From NCBI GenBank assembly GCA_947632615.1, contig CANRPW010000022.1, positions 1-41,153 on the forward strand: 41,153 nucleotides of DNA. Reading direction: 5' to 3'. The position numbers were made by a program, and so were the translations under genes. Within the stretch, counting starts at the first letter, position 1; each line of letters starts with the position of its first letter. Source of the stretch: an uncultured Clostridia bacterium. GTDB taxonomy: Bacteria; Bacillota; Clostridia; Lachnospirales; CAG-274. Positions 8,638-16,577 of this stretch are shown here, in pieces. A model generated the notes under the pieces. The model did no database searches, was not told the DNA's origin, and saw only the letters and a list, made by a program, of their open reading frames with translations.

Positions 8638-9618
8638 TTGAAAAGGTTAAAATATGTTTTTCTAATTTTTGTGATAGGTTTGCTTGTGGGGCTTGCCGGG
8701 TGTGGTGAGGCGGCGGACAGTGTAGACTATTCGGAAGCTGACAACTGGGCTTATTATGAGGATGAAGAAATGAATAAATCTGCCGATGTTTTCTTTGTTT
8801 GTCCCACGGTTTATTCAGGCTCTTACGAAAGCAGAAATATGTCAATGGAAGACAGTGAAACAAAGGCAAGCTTTCTTGGCGCTACAAATATGGAAAAGGG
8901 TATTTACGATTCAGACAGCAGGTTCTTTGCCCCTTATTACAGGCAGGCAGGGCTTTATGTATATACTCTTGATGAAAGCGAACAGGAAAAATCTCTTTCC
9001 TACGCATTTGAAGATGTGAAAAATGCTTTTGAATATTATTACGAAAACGAAAACAATGGGCGTCCTATTATTTTGGCAGGCTTTTCCCAAGGCGCCGATC
9101 TCTGCATACGTCTGCTGAAGGAATGTTTTGATGACAAGCAAAATCAGCTTATAGCGTGCTACGCAATCGGCTGGCGTGTTACACAGGAGGAAATCAATGA
9201 ATATCCCCAACTGAATTTTGCACAGGGTGAAAGCGATACAGGCGTTATAATATCATTTAACAGCGAGGCGGAAGGTATAAATGACTCGCTTATGATTCCC
9301 GAGGGCACAAAAACACTGGCTGTCAATCCTCTCAATTGGAAAACTGACGGTACTGTGGCAGACAGATCCCTTAATAAAGGAGCTTGCTTTACTGATTATG
9401 ACGGCAATATAAAAAGTGAAATTCCAAATCTTACGGGTGCATATATAGACGATGTGCGCGGAGCATTAAAAGTTCCTGATGTTTCACCTGCGGACTATCC
9501 TCCTGTTCTTGATATATTCGAGGACGGCATTTACCACTTATATGACTATCAGTTTTTCTACCGCAATCTTCAGGAAAACGTGCAGAAAAGGATAAATTCT
9601 TATTATGAAAAGCAATGA
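8638..9618 (+). CDS. DUF3089 family lipoprotein, alpha/beta-hydrolase fold
   Basis: This is a 326-residue extracellular lipoprotein. It starts at TTG, supported by AAGGAGAG eight bases upstream. The signal peptide ends in lipobox LAGC. The body matches the DUF3089 family: ADVFFVCPTVYSG near the start and a nucleophile elbow GFSQG (Ser150) within ILAGFSQGADLCIRLLKE, followed by CYAIGW. These features suggest an esterase or lipase-like serine hydrolase, but the substrate is unknown. It lies 68 bases after the preceding lipoprotein gene and may be co-transcribed with it. Confidence 0.85.
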   Translation: MKRLKYVFLIFVIGLLVGLAGCGEAADSVDYSEADNWAYYEDEEMNKSADVFFVCPTVYSGSYESRNMSMEDSETKASFLGATNMEKGIYDSDSRFFAPYYRQAGLYVYTLDESEQEKSLSYAFEDVKNAFEYYYENENNGRPIILAGFSQGADLCIRLLKECFDDKQNQLIACYAIGWRVTQEEINEYPQLNFAQGESDTGVIISFNSEAEGINDSLMIPEGTKTLAVNPLNWKTDGTVADRSLNKGACFTDYDGNIKSEIPNLTGAYIDDVRGALKVPDVSPADYPPVLDIFEDGIYHLYDYQFFYRNLQENVQKRINSYYEKQ

Positions 9619-9636
9619 AAAATCAAAGGTATGAAT

Positions 9637-9678
9637 TGACCCCCTGTCGTTAGGCTTTAGTCTAACGACAGGGGGTCA
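9637..9678. terminator. 17-bp perfect hairpin between convergent genes
   Basis: Arms 9637-9653 and 9662-9678 pair perfectly around an 8-base loop. It sits between the DUF3089 gene (+) and the YycH-like gene (-). A T-run (ATTTTTG) appears only 5 bases after the stem on the plus strand. Probably a bidirectional terminator. It resembles the single hairpins of elements A to E but lacks the second hairpin. Confidence 0.65.
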
Positions 9679-9701
9679 GTACATTTTTGCGGGGCTTTTT
9701 G

Positions 9702-11066
9702 TTATTCTTCTGTTGTTTCTTCCGTTGTTTCTTCCGGCTCGTTCTCCGCGGACACGGTGTATATTCTTCCGTCTATGTTTAAAATGTAATATAAGCCTAC
9801 GCCCTCTCCTGTTTCCATATATCCCAGTCTGAGTTCATTTATATATTCGCTTTCCGTTTCGTAAAGAACCTTGTCGATTACCTCCAAAAAGGTCTTGTCT
9901 GTATATACAGGCTCTTTTATGGTGGTCTGATAGTCGGCAATATATCGCCTGCAGCCTGTAGCATGTCCGTTTTCTACGGTTACTTCAACAATGCTTTTTA
10001 AACCCGTCTTTTTCTTCATGCTCTCCGAAAGAGAAAGTGTGAAGTTGTCAAGCTTATAGTCAAAATAAAATGTCGTTATATTGTCTAAAGTATAATAGCC
10101 TGTAAGATATACCTCGTTTTTGAGGTTTACGTCATTTGAAAGAAAATCCTCTGCCGCGCTTAAATTCTCGGCAAAATCAAAGTCTTTCTCATTATTGTTA
10201 TATCCGTAATATGCCTTATACTCCATTACGTTGTTGGGGTAGTATTTTACTACCCGTCTTTCGTCGCTGAAAATATAGGTGTTACCGTCCATACTGCTCC
10301 ATTTAAGCACAGGATTTTCAAAATAGTTGTTTGCATAGCTGTCGAGCGCCGTAACATCGGTAACACCGTTCTCCTTTACAGGGTTATCTTCCGAAATGTT
10401 GTAATAATATGTTTCCCCTGTCTGAGCAGGTATAAATTCGTTGCCTACAAATACATTATAATTGTTCTGCACAGATGATACATAATATCTGCTGCCCTCT
10501 ATAATTCTGCCTGCATCCATAATCTCCGATATGCTCTGTATGTCAGAATATTCGTTAAGCTCATACACAACGCCTTCAAGAGTGTTAGAGCTGAAAAGGG
10601 TTATTCTTATACCGTTTGTGCCTGTCACATTAAAAAGACAGTTGTCAAAGCCCTTATATATCTCAGGCTCTGAGCCGTAAATAGACTTAAATGTAAATCT
10701 GTCCATATCAAAGTCATAGTGAATAACGATACATCTGCTTTTCAGATATTCCTTTAACTCGTCTTTGTCAAGCCTTGAAAAGCTGCCTTTGCCGACAACG
10801 GCATTTGCTGCCCTTTTTAGGTTTAGCCTTATCTGCACCATGCTGTTGTTATCGTATGTAAGCAGATATCTGCCTCCTCCGTTGTTTACGGCGATATATT
10901 CTATTTCGCTCTCAGTATTTGAGTCCGATCCTCTTTCATAACCGTTTTCTAAAATGCTGTAAAAAAAATTATGGCTTGAAAACCCTTCAAACCATAATTT
11001 GTTGGTCTGATAAACAGCTAAAAGAATTAAGAGAGTGATCGTCAAGTTTTTAAATTTATTAAACAT
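9702..11066 (-). CDS. YycH-like membrane-anchored protein
   Basis: This 454-residue protein has one N-terminal transmembrane segment (about residues 8-25) followed by TNKLWFEGFSSHNFFYS and a long extracytoplasmic part. That opening and the overall length resemble YycH, the membrane regulator of the WalK histidine kinase. Similarity beyond the N-terminus is weak by eye, so the call is tentative. The C-terminus is a Glu/Thr-rich tail (EETTEETTEE). The start is the ATG of MFNKF with AGGTGAGG upstream. It lies 27 bases after a secreted-protein gene with a WalR-type box, which fits a Wal-linked role. walR and walK are not in the window. Confidence 0.5.
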   Translation of the reverse strand: MFNKFKNLTITLLILLAVYQTNKLWFEGFSSHNFFYSILENGYERGSDSNTESEIEYIAVNNGGGRYLLTYDNNSMVQIRLNLKRAANAVVGKGSFSRLDKDELKEYLKSRCIVIHYDFDMDRFTFKSIYGSEPEIYKGFDNCLFNVTGTNGIRITLFSSNTLEGVVYELNEYSDIQSISEIMDAGRIIEGSRYYVSSVQNNYNVFVGNEFIPAQTGETYYYNISEDNPVKENGVTDVTALDSYANNYFENPVLKWSSMDGNTYIFSDERRVVKYYPNNVMEYKAYYGYNNNEKDFDFAENLSAAEDFLSNDVNLKNEVYLTGYYTLDNITTFYFDYKLDNFTLSLSESMKKKTGLKSIVEVTVENGHATGCRRYIADYQTTIKEPVYTDKTFLEVIDKVLYETESEYINELRLGYMETGEGVGLYYILNIDGRIYTVSAENEPEETTEETTEE

Positions 11067-11093
11067 AAACCTCACCTATTTTCTGTTTATCAC

Positions 11094-11555
11094 CTATTTT
11101 TTTAAAGCATATTTTTGACCGGGCAGCACTATAATACCGTCCAGATCAGACTGAATTTGGCCTTCTTTTCTGTTGATCGTTGTGTGATACGACACGTCAC
11201 TTCCGGCTGATGATGCAACAACATAATTCTTTCCGAGCTTGAGTCCTATAGTTTGCCTAAAAATTCCCGATTGACCAACTACTAAATCATAATTGGAAAT
11301 TTTACTGTAGGAGCCGCCTACAACAACATTAGGGTCGTAAACACTGATGTTAATGTTTGTGCCCTTTGCCGCTGTACCCGAAACGACTCTTGTAGAATCA
11401 AAAGTAGCCTCATAGTCTTTAGTCGTGTCAAATCCCTCAGCGATTGAAAAGTTCGCCACCTGCGAAGGAGTCTGTGATCCGAAAACGCTTATAGCCTGTA
11501 TGGCCATAAAACATAATGTAAGTATAAAAACATATTTGATTTGTTTTATAAACAT
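11094..11555 (-). CDS. Secreted protein of unknown function
   Basis: A 153-residue product begins with a signal peptide or N-terminal anchor (about residues 1-25, VFILTLCFMAIQAISVFG). The mature part is rich in Ser, Val, Gly and Asn, with a beta-sandwich look (VVSGTAAKGTNINISVYDP, FRQTIGLKLGKNYVVASS). The pattern recalls Ig-like or bacterial adhesion-type repeats, but no family is certain. The start at MFIKQ is set by AAAGGAG about 10 bases upstream. It is the first gene of a two-gene operon with the YycH-like gene. Confidence 0.65.
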   Translation of the reverse strand: MFIKQIKYVFILTLCFMAIQAISVFGSQTPSQVANFSIAEGFDTTKDYEATFDSTRVVSGTAAKGTNINISVYDPNVVVGGSYSKISNYDLVVGQSGIFRQTIGLKLGKNYVVASSAGSDVSYHTTINRKEGQIQSDLDGIIVLPGQKYALKK

Positions 11556-11614
11556 TACGGTCATGCTCCTTTCTGCAAATGGGGTAATTGTATTTTGCTC
11601 ATTTCTACACTTAT

Positions 11615-11647
11615 ATTATATACTATCATTGTTACAAAATTGTTACA
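11615..11647 (-). promoter_or_regulatory. WalR-type box and promoter of the secreted protein / YycH-like operon
   Basis: On the minus strand TGTAAC (11642-11647) and TGTAAC (11631-11636) are separated by exactly 5 bases, matching the WalR (YycF) consensus TGTWAH-N5-TGTWAH. TATAAT follows at 11615-11620, ten bases after the second half-site. The box therefore covers the -35 region, which has no good TTGACA, as expected for an activated promoter. Confidence 0.65.
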
Positions 11648-11698
11648 CACCCATTACTTTTTATTTACTTTTTTTCAAGCATTTCTCTCCCCTGCCAC

Positions 11699-11730
11699 AT
11701 AAAAAAACGGAACTCCCGAAGGAGTTCCGT
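11699..11730 (-). terminator. Rho-independent terminator of the pectinesterase gene
   Basis: A perfect 10-bp stem (11721-11730 with 11707-11716) with a UUCG tetraloop on the minus strand is followed by a run of Ts. It begins 17 bases after the stop codon. Confidence 0.93.
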
Positions 11731-11747
11731 CAAAATTAATAATATTA

Positions 11748-14700
11748 TTATTTAGCTACGCCTGTGTTGTCAACATCTATCTCTGCAACATAGCAGTTAT
11801 TGTTTGTAGATTTAACGGGAACATAGAGCTTGTTAGCTGCATCAGCGCCGGGAAGAGCAACTAAATCAGCCTCTGTAACTGTATATTCCTGAGGATTAGC
11901 TGTAGCTGCTGTTGTTCCTATATCTGCAAAAGCATAAGTCATATCTTGAGTTGCAAAATTATAGAACTTAACAGTGATCTTGCTGCCAACTGCTGCGGGA
12001 ACATATAATATAGTACCTGCTGAAAGCTGAACGCTGTTGCCGTTATCTCTTACTTTTGCACCGCTTGCTGTAGCATCTGCATAAACAGCATTAAAATCAT
12101 TCTGTGTGAATGAATCCTTTGCAAGAGCAAATTCAGCTGATCCTTGGATAGTCTTACCAAATCCTTCAAAACTGAATACATAGTTGTCCTTACGTTCTGT
12201 CTCTTCGGGGATCACTCCGCCGCCAAGACCTGTTTCTTTATAATAGTCAGGTCTCCAGCCCTTAAGCTGATTGATGATAATGTCATCGTTAAGAAGTGAC
12301 TTAAGAGGATCGGTCTCAGGATCTGTAAGCATCGTTGTGTTAGGAAGTGATGTAAGAGCTGTGCCCTCAGCACTTTCCTTGAAGTTGTATGCCTTGAAAT
12401 CTGCGCCTGAAAGCTCGCCGTTCATCTTGACCCAAGGTTCTTTAACATTTACATTGCCGTTTGTGTTAAAGTTGATGAAGTAAGCTGCACTTGTCTTGCT
12501 CTTGTCACCGTCATACCATGTTCTGCCGAGTGCTGCCTGAGCGCCCTGAACGTGCTTTCCTTCTGAAGCTTCGGAAGCGTTCTTGCCTGAAGACATAGTA
12601 ACTTCGCAGTTTCTGAATACATAAGGTCCTTCCTTAGGAGCTGTAAGATAACCAACTGTTGAGTTGTTGTTCTTAGGAGCTGCGCCTTCTTCATAATATT
12701 CAAGCTTACAATCATCAAATACCATAACGCCTGCGCCGCAGATGTAGTCAACGTTACCGCCGATAGTACAATCTAAGAAGTAAGCATGACCTGGAGTCTG
12801 TCCGTTATAGCCTAAAGTATCCTGTCCTGAAAGGATCTTACAGTTCTTAAATTCAGAATTGTCTGCGCTTGGGCCAAGAATAACAGCGCTTGCTCTTTCT
12901 CTTGCGTTCTGTGTATTAACATCAGCGCCTATAACTCTGTCCATCTTGCCAAATTCAACGCCGTCTTCGATCTCTTCGGGAACTACCTCATAGCTGAATG
13001 TATTTTTAATAGTAAGGTTTTCAGCATTGAAGCCCTTAGCATCTACAATGAGAACGCCGCCCCAATATGTACCGCTTGACTGTTGTTTCTTATATTTATC
13101 TCTGAAAAGAGACTCACTGTAAAGACCTTCTGAAGCAGCCTTTGCAGCTGTTGTAGGAGTTACTGAATAGTAGCTTGCTGTAGTACCGTAATACCATGTA
13201 AGCTCATTATTGTTACCATTGAAGGTTACGTTGTCAACGTCAACATATACATTCTCCTGAATGTTGTCTTTGAAGTTGATAGTAACTGTCTGGTCGCCTC
13301 TGTCCATAGCCTTGATAGCTGCAAGAGCCTCTGTAAGAGTATCATAGTCACCGGGAACATTAAGCTCTGCCTTATATTCTGAAGAATATGTCTTAGGAGT
13401 TGTGCTCTCAAGATAGATCTCGTTCTCAGTGGTTTCTCTCTTAACAACAACGTGGTCGTTTGTAATATAAGCATTGTCTACTGTCTCAACCTTTGTTGTG
13501 TAGTCGCCGGGATAGATACTTACTGAGTAAGTATTATCATCATTGATAGTAAGGTCTGTACCTGTTGTAAATGAATAAGCAAGTGCAGGGTTGATGTTGC
13601 TTGTGAAAGTAACACCTGTAACTACATCCTTAGCTGAAAGAGTCTTTTCCTTCTCATCGCTTGCTGTGAAAGTACCCTTAAGTGTCTGCTTGTCAAGCTT
13701 GTTGATCTGGAATGGAAGTGTTTCCTCTCCGTTATACTTAAATTCAGTAACCTGATCTGCGCCTTCAAGAGCATCGATACTACCGTCGTTTACAAGGATA
13801 GAATATGTATGGCCAACAAGAAGCTCAACTGATTTATCAGCATACTTGATAGTCTTTACATCGCCTGTATCAACGTCAGTAAGTGTGATCTCTACTGCTG
13901 TGTCAGCCTGGTCAACTCCCTCTGCAAATGTGTACTGAAGAGCAGCTGTCTTAGGCTCGTCAAGTAAGAATCTAACACCACACATATAGAAGTTGTTTGT
14001 TCCGCCTGATGAGCAAAGAAGATAAGCCTTGCCTGCTTCTGCCTTTACTGTTGCGCTTGCAGCTGTGTCACCCATAAAGGTATTCTTTGCTGAGAATGTG
14101 TATGTACCGTCTGCTGCTACATCCCATACATATACATAGTAGTCGTTTGCCTGACCTGACATGAAGAATGTAAGCATACCGTCCATAGTTGGCTTAGCAA
14201 CCAATGCACTGCCTGCAGCCGGGAAACCTGACTGGTCAAGAGTATTACTGTTGTCGGGTCTGTTGCCGTTCTTATAGCCATGATGGTCTTTGCCTTCATA
14301 GTTATAATTTCTTGCTGTATCACCAACATACTTTGATGTAGCACCATTTAACGGTGGAAGGAACTGGATGCTAAGAGCATCGGAAAGTGTGTACTCACCG
14401 GGTGCGATACCTGAACCATCGTCATGCTCGTCAAACCAATATGTTACATTAGCGCCTGTGGGTTCGGGTTCTTCCTGCTCGGTAAATGCTACAGATGCAC
14501 GAAGAACGTGCTGCATAATGAGCTGTGCATCGGCTGTGTCTATAGTGCCGTCACCGTTAACGTCAGCATCAGCCTTGTTGAGCTGGGATGTTGTGCCGTT
14601 AGTTACAGCATTATATACTACAGCAGCATCATTTGAAGAAACTACGTTGTCGCCGTCAAGGTCGCCCTGTGCTGCAAAAGCAGTATAAGACATACCCGAA

Positions 14701-14756
14701 ACAAGCATAGCTGCCGAAAGAATAACGCTTAAAACTCTTTTTGAATTAAACTTCAC
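11748..14756 (-). CDS. Secreted pectin methylesterase with N-terminal dockerin
   Basis: This extracellular enzyme removes methyl esters from homogalacturonan. The protein has 1002 residues. A signal peptide (1-28) is followed by a type I dockerin-like pair of calcium loops (about 31-88; GDLDGDNVVSSNDA and ADVNGDGTIDTADA), suggesting docking to a scaffoldin or surface cohesin. Next come about 370 residues of beta-rich, uncharacterised modules. The carbohydrate esterase family 8 domain spans about 460-790, with SGQDTLGY (Gln645, Asp646), GGNVDYICG (nucleophile-type Asp670) and LGRTW (Arg745), all intact. A C-terminal module may bind carbohydrate. The start is GTG, supported by GGAGG nine bases upstream. 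The gene stands alone behind a strong promoter and a ~320-nt leader. Confidence 0.92.
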   Translation of the reverse strand: MKFNSKRVLSVILSAAMLVSGMSYTAFAAQGDLDGDNVVSSNDAAVVYNAVTNGTTSQLNKADADVNGDGTIDTADAQLIMQHVLRASVAFTEQEEPEPTGANVTYWFDEHDDGSGIAPGEYTLSDALSIQFLPPLNGATSKYVGDTARNYNYEGKDHHGYKNGNRPDNSNTLDQSGFPAAGSALVAKPTMDGMLTFFMSGQANDYYVYVWDVAADGTYTFSAKNTFMGDTAASATVKAEAGKAYLLCSSGGTNNFYMCGVRFLLDEPKTAALQYTFAEGVDQADTAVEITLTDVDTGDVKTIKYADKSVELLVGHTYSILVNDGSIDALEGADQVTEFKYNGEETLPFQINKLDKQTLKGTFTASDEKEKTLSAKDVVTGVTFTSNINPALAYSFTTGTDLTINDDNTYSVSIYPGDYTTKVETVDNAYITNDHVVVKRETTENEIYLESTTPKTYSSEYKAELNVPGDYDTLTEALAAIKAMDRGDQTVTINFKDNIQENVYVDVDNVTFNGNNNELTWYYGTTASYYSVTPTTAAKAASEGLYSESLFRDKYKKQQSSGTYWGGVLIVDAKGFNAENLTIKNTFSYEVVPEEIEDGVEFGKMDRVIGADVNTQNARERASAVILGPSADNSEFKNCKILSGQDTLGYNGQTPGHAYFLDCTIGGNVDYICGAGVMVFDDCKLEYYEEGAAPKNNNSTVGYLTAPKEGPYVFRNCEVTMSSGKNASEASEGKHVQGAQAALGRTWYDGDKSKTSAAYFINFNTNGNVNVKEPWVKMNGELSGADFKAYNFKESAEGTALTSLPNTTMLTDPETDPLKSLLNDDIIINQLKGWRPDYYKETGLGGGVIPEETERKDNYVFSFEGFGKTIQGSAEFALAKDSFTQNDFNAVYADATASGAKVRDNGNSVQLSAGTILYVPAAVGSKITVKFYNFATQDMTYAFADIGTTAATANPQEYTVTEADLVALPGADAANKLYVPVKSTNNNCYVAEIDVDNTGVAK

Positions 14757-15085
14757 GTTTTTCTTCCTCCTTTTTTAAAAATTTATTATAATTGATATGG
14801 ATTTTAAATACATCTATGGCTTAGTTTTGCTTTGGTCTTGCAAAGCCGTCTGCTTTAAGCTGCCTTATTTACAAGATTTTCTATAGAAAATTAGAAAAGT
14901 CATGTAAAACAAAAAGCAAAGAGCCAAGCCCTACCAACAGCAAAACGTAAGCACATTTGGTAATAGTGCGGATAAAGCCCCCACAGTCAGAAATAAGAGG
15001 TTTGCCACACGTTTTTAAAAACGTCCTTCTCAGTTATGACTGCAAAAACCTTCTCAACCATACCTATCCATACTATTATGATATA
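14757..15085 (-). promoter_or_regulatory. Long structured 5' leader of the pectinesterase mRNA
   Basis: The predicted transcript start (near 15079) lies about 320 bases before the GTG. The leader holds paired segments: CAGTCA with TGACTG (15035-15040 region with the 14985-14990 region), an internal 16-bp palindrome (15009-15024), TACCAA with TTGGTA, and GCAC with GTGC. It ends in a GGAGG ribosome site. I could not match it to a known riboswitch. No ORF is apparent in it. Confidence 0.55.
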
Positions 15086-15114
15086 ATTATAAACAAATTA
15101 GCCCTCTCTGTCAA
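15086..15114 (-). promoter_or_regulatory. Consensus promoter of the pectinesterase gene
   Basis: The minus strand reads TTGACA (15109-15114), 17 bases, TATAAT (15086-15091), a perfect sigma-A promoter. It lies only about 60 bases after the start of the LysM-GH18 gene's 3' end, within the same intergenic gap. Confidence 0.85.
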
Positions 15115-15175
15115 TATTTTAATAAAATAAACTCTAAAAATATTGTCGCATTTTATCGATAGTTAAAACTTAATT

Positions 15176-16453
15176 TCAATAAATTTTGTTAATATCTACC
15201 ATAGTGGAAAGCAGCATCCAGTTTTGCAAAAACGGTCTCATAATATTCCAATAGCTAAGCCCTGCAAGCCCAAACTCCATGGCAAGCTCCACCTTCCCCT
15301 GCACACTTAGGGCATCTTCAAACCATACCTCATGTATTTTGTCCCCCTTTCTGTATTTATAATAGGGGCTATAAGCAAGCTCATCAAACATAATTTCGGC
15401 ATTTCCCGCATAAGCCCTGTCTACAGCCTCTACATTAGATATTGACTCCGCTCTTGACTCCCCTCTTACATAAGGCAAAGTCCAGTCATAGCCGTAATTG
15501 GGCATACCCATATAAATTTTTTCGGGCTTTATCTCCGACACGGCATACTCTACCACCTCTCTCACCTTATTAAGAGGGGCTACAGCCATAGGCGGGCCGT
15601 AGGTATAACCCCATTCGTAGGTCATTATAAGCTCTACGTTTGAAGAAGCTCCCAAGGCTTGGTAGTTGTGACCCTCGTATAAAAGCCCGGATTGGTTTCG
15701 GGAGGTTTTGGGGGCTAAGCCTACCACGAGGAAAAAGCCTTCGTCGTTAAGGCGCTGACGGAGCTTTTCTATAAGGATGGCGTAATTTTCGGAGTCTTCG
15801 GGAAATATAAATTCAAAGTCCATGTCTAAACCTATATAGCCCTTCTCCTTCATATTTTCTATAATGGCCTCTATGAGGCTGTCCTGCACCTCCTCATTAT
15901 TTATAAGTATGGAAGCAAGCTCGTTTGAAAAGCTGCCGTTTCTCGTAAGGGCAGAAAGAAGCATAATAGGGCCTGCGCCGTAGCGTTTTGCAAGAGCGGT
16001 AAGCTCTGAGTCGTTGATTTTGATAAGCTCTCCCTCGGGGGTAAAGCCGTATGAAAATACGGTAAGGTAGGTAAGATATGGCAGGGTCTGTCTTAAAATA
16101 TCTCTGTCAATGTTTGGGTAGGCATAGCCGTTTATTGACATAGTTTTGGTGGGCTTATCTTCAAAGCTTATGACTATTCTCTGCCCGGGATATATTTCAT
16201 CCATATCCGTTATCTGAGGGTTGTTCTGTAATATCTTCCAAAGGGATATGCCCCTCTCTTCGGCTATACTTGCAAGAGTGTCTCCCGGCTTTACGAAATA
16301 AAGCTCGTCGGGCTTTAAAATTATAATGTGCTGACCTACCGAGATTTTGTCGGGGTCGGTTATCTGATTGTAAAGAGAAAGACTGTAGGGGGTAGTTCCA
16401 TAGTTTCGGGCGATGCTGAACAGACTATCGCCGGGTTTTACAGTATATATCAT
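15176..16453 (-). CDS. LysM-GH18 glycoside hydrolase, spore cortex/wall type (YaaH/SleL-like)
   Basis: This 425-residue protein probably cleaves N-acetylglucosamine bonds in peptidoglycan of the spore cortex or wall. Two LysM repeats come first (about 2-46, YTVKPGDSLFSIARNYG; about 50-95, YFVKPGDTLASIAEERG). A glycosyl hydrolase 18 domain follows, with catalytic motif GLDMDFE (acid Glu214). Like many YaaH/SleL proteins it has no signal peptide, fitting assembly on the forespore surface from the mother cell. The start is the ATG of MIYTV with AGAGGTG upstream. It is divergent from a secreted protease gene. The spore role is inferred from the family. Confidence 0.88.
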   Translation of the reverse strand: MIYTVKPGDSLFSIARNYGTTPYSLSLYNQITDPDKISVGQHIIILKPDELYFVKPGDTLASIAEERGISLWKILQNNPQITDMDEIYPGQRIVISFEDKPTKTMSINGYAYPNIDRDILRQTLPYLTYLTVFSYGFTPEGELIKINDSELTALAKRYGAGPIMLLSALTRNGSFSNELASILINNEEVQDSLIEAIIENMKEKGYIGLDMDFEFIFPEDSENYAILIEKLRQRLNDEGFFLVVGLAPKTSRNQSGLLYEGHNYQALGASSNVELIMTYEWGYTYGPPMAVAPLNKVREVVEYAVSEIKPEKIYMGMPNYGYDWTLPYVRGESRAESISNVEAVDRAYAGNAEIMFDELAYSPYYKYRKGDKIHEVWFEDALSVQGKVELAMEFGLAGLSYWNIMRPFLQNWMLLSTMVDINKIY

Positions 16454-16511
16454 ATTTATCACCTCTTTCTATCTATATTCTTGGGTATATGTCCCTGTTC
16501 TGAAGAAAGAG

Positions 16512-16541
16512 TTGATTTTATATAGGCATATTTAGTATAAT
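16512..16541 (+). promoter_or_regulatory. Promoter of the secreted metalloprotease gene
   Basis: TTGATT (16512-16517), 18 bases, TATAAT (16536-16541), about 35 bases before the start codon. Confidence 0.55.
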
Positions 16542-16577
16542 ATATGTGTTGATATAACAAAAAACGGGGGACTTATT

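Noticed and set aside
9637..9678. Sixth member of the two-hairpin family
   Set aside because: There is only one hairpin and no GRCC-N-GGG junction leading into a second stem; treated as a terminator.
14821..15060. Possible c-di-GMP (GEMM) riboswitch in the pectinesterase leader
   Set aside because: GGCAAACC is present, but the required GACGCAAAGCC-type block and receptor layout are not, so I kept it as an unassigned leader.
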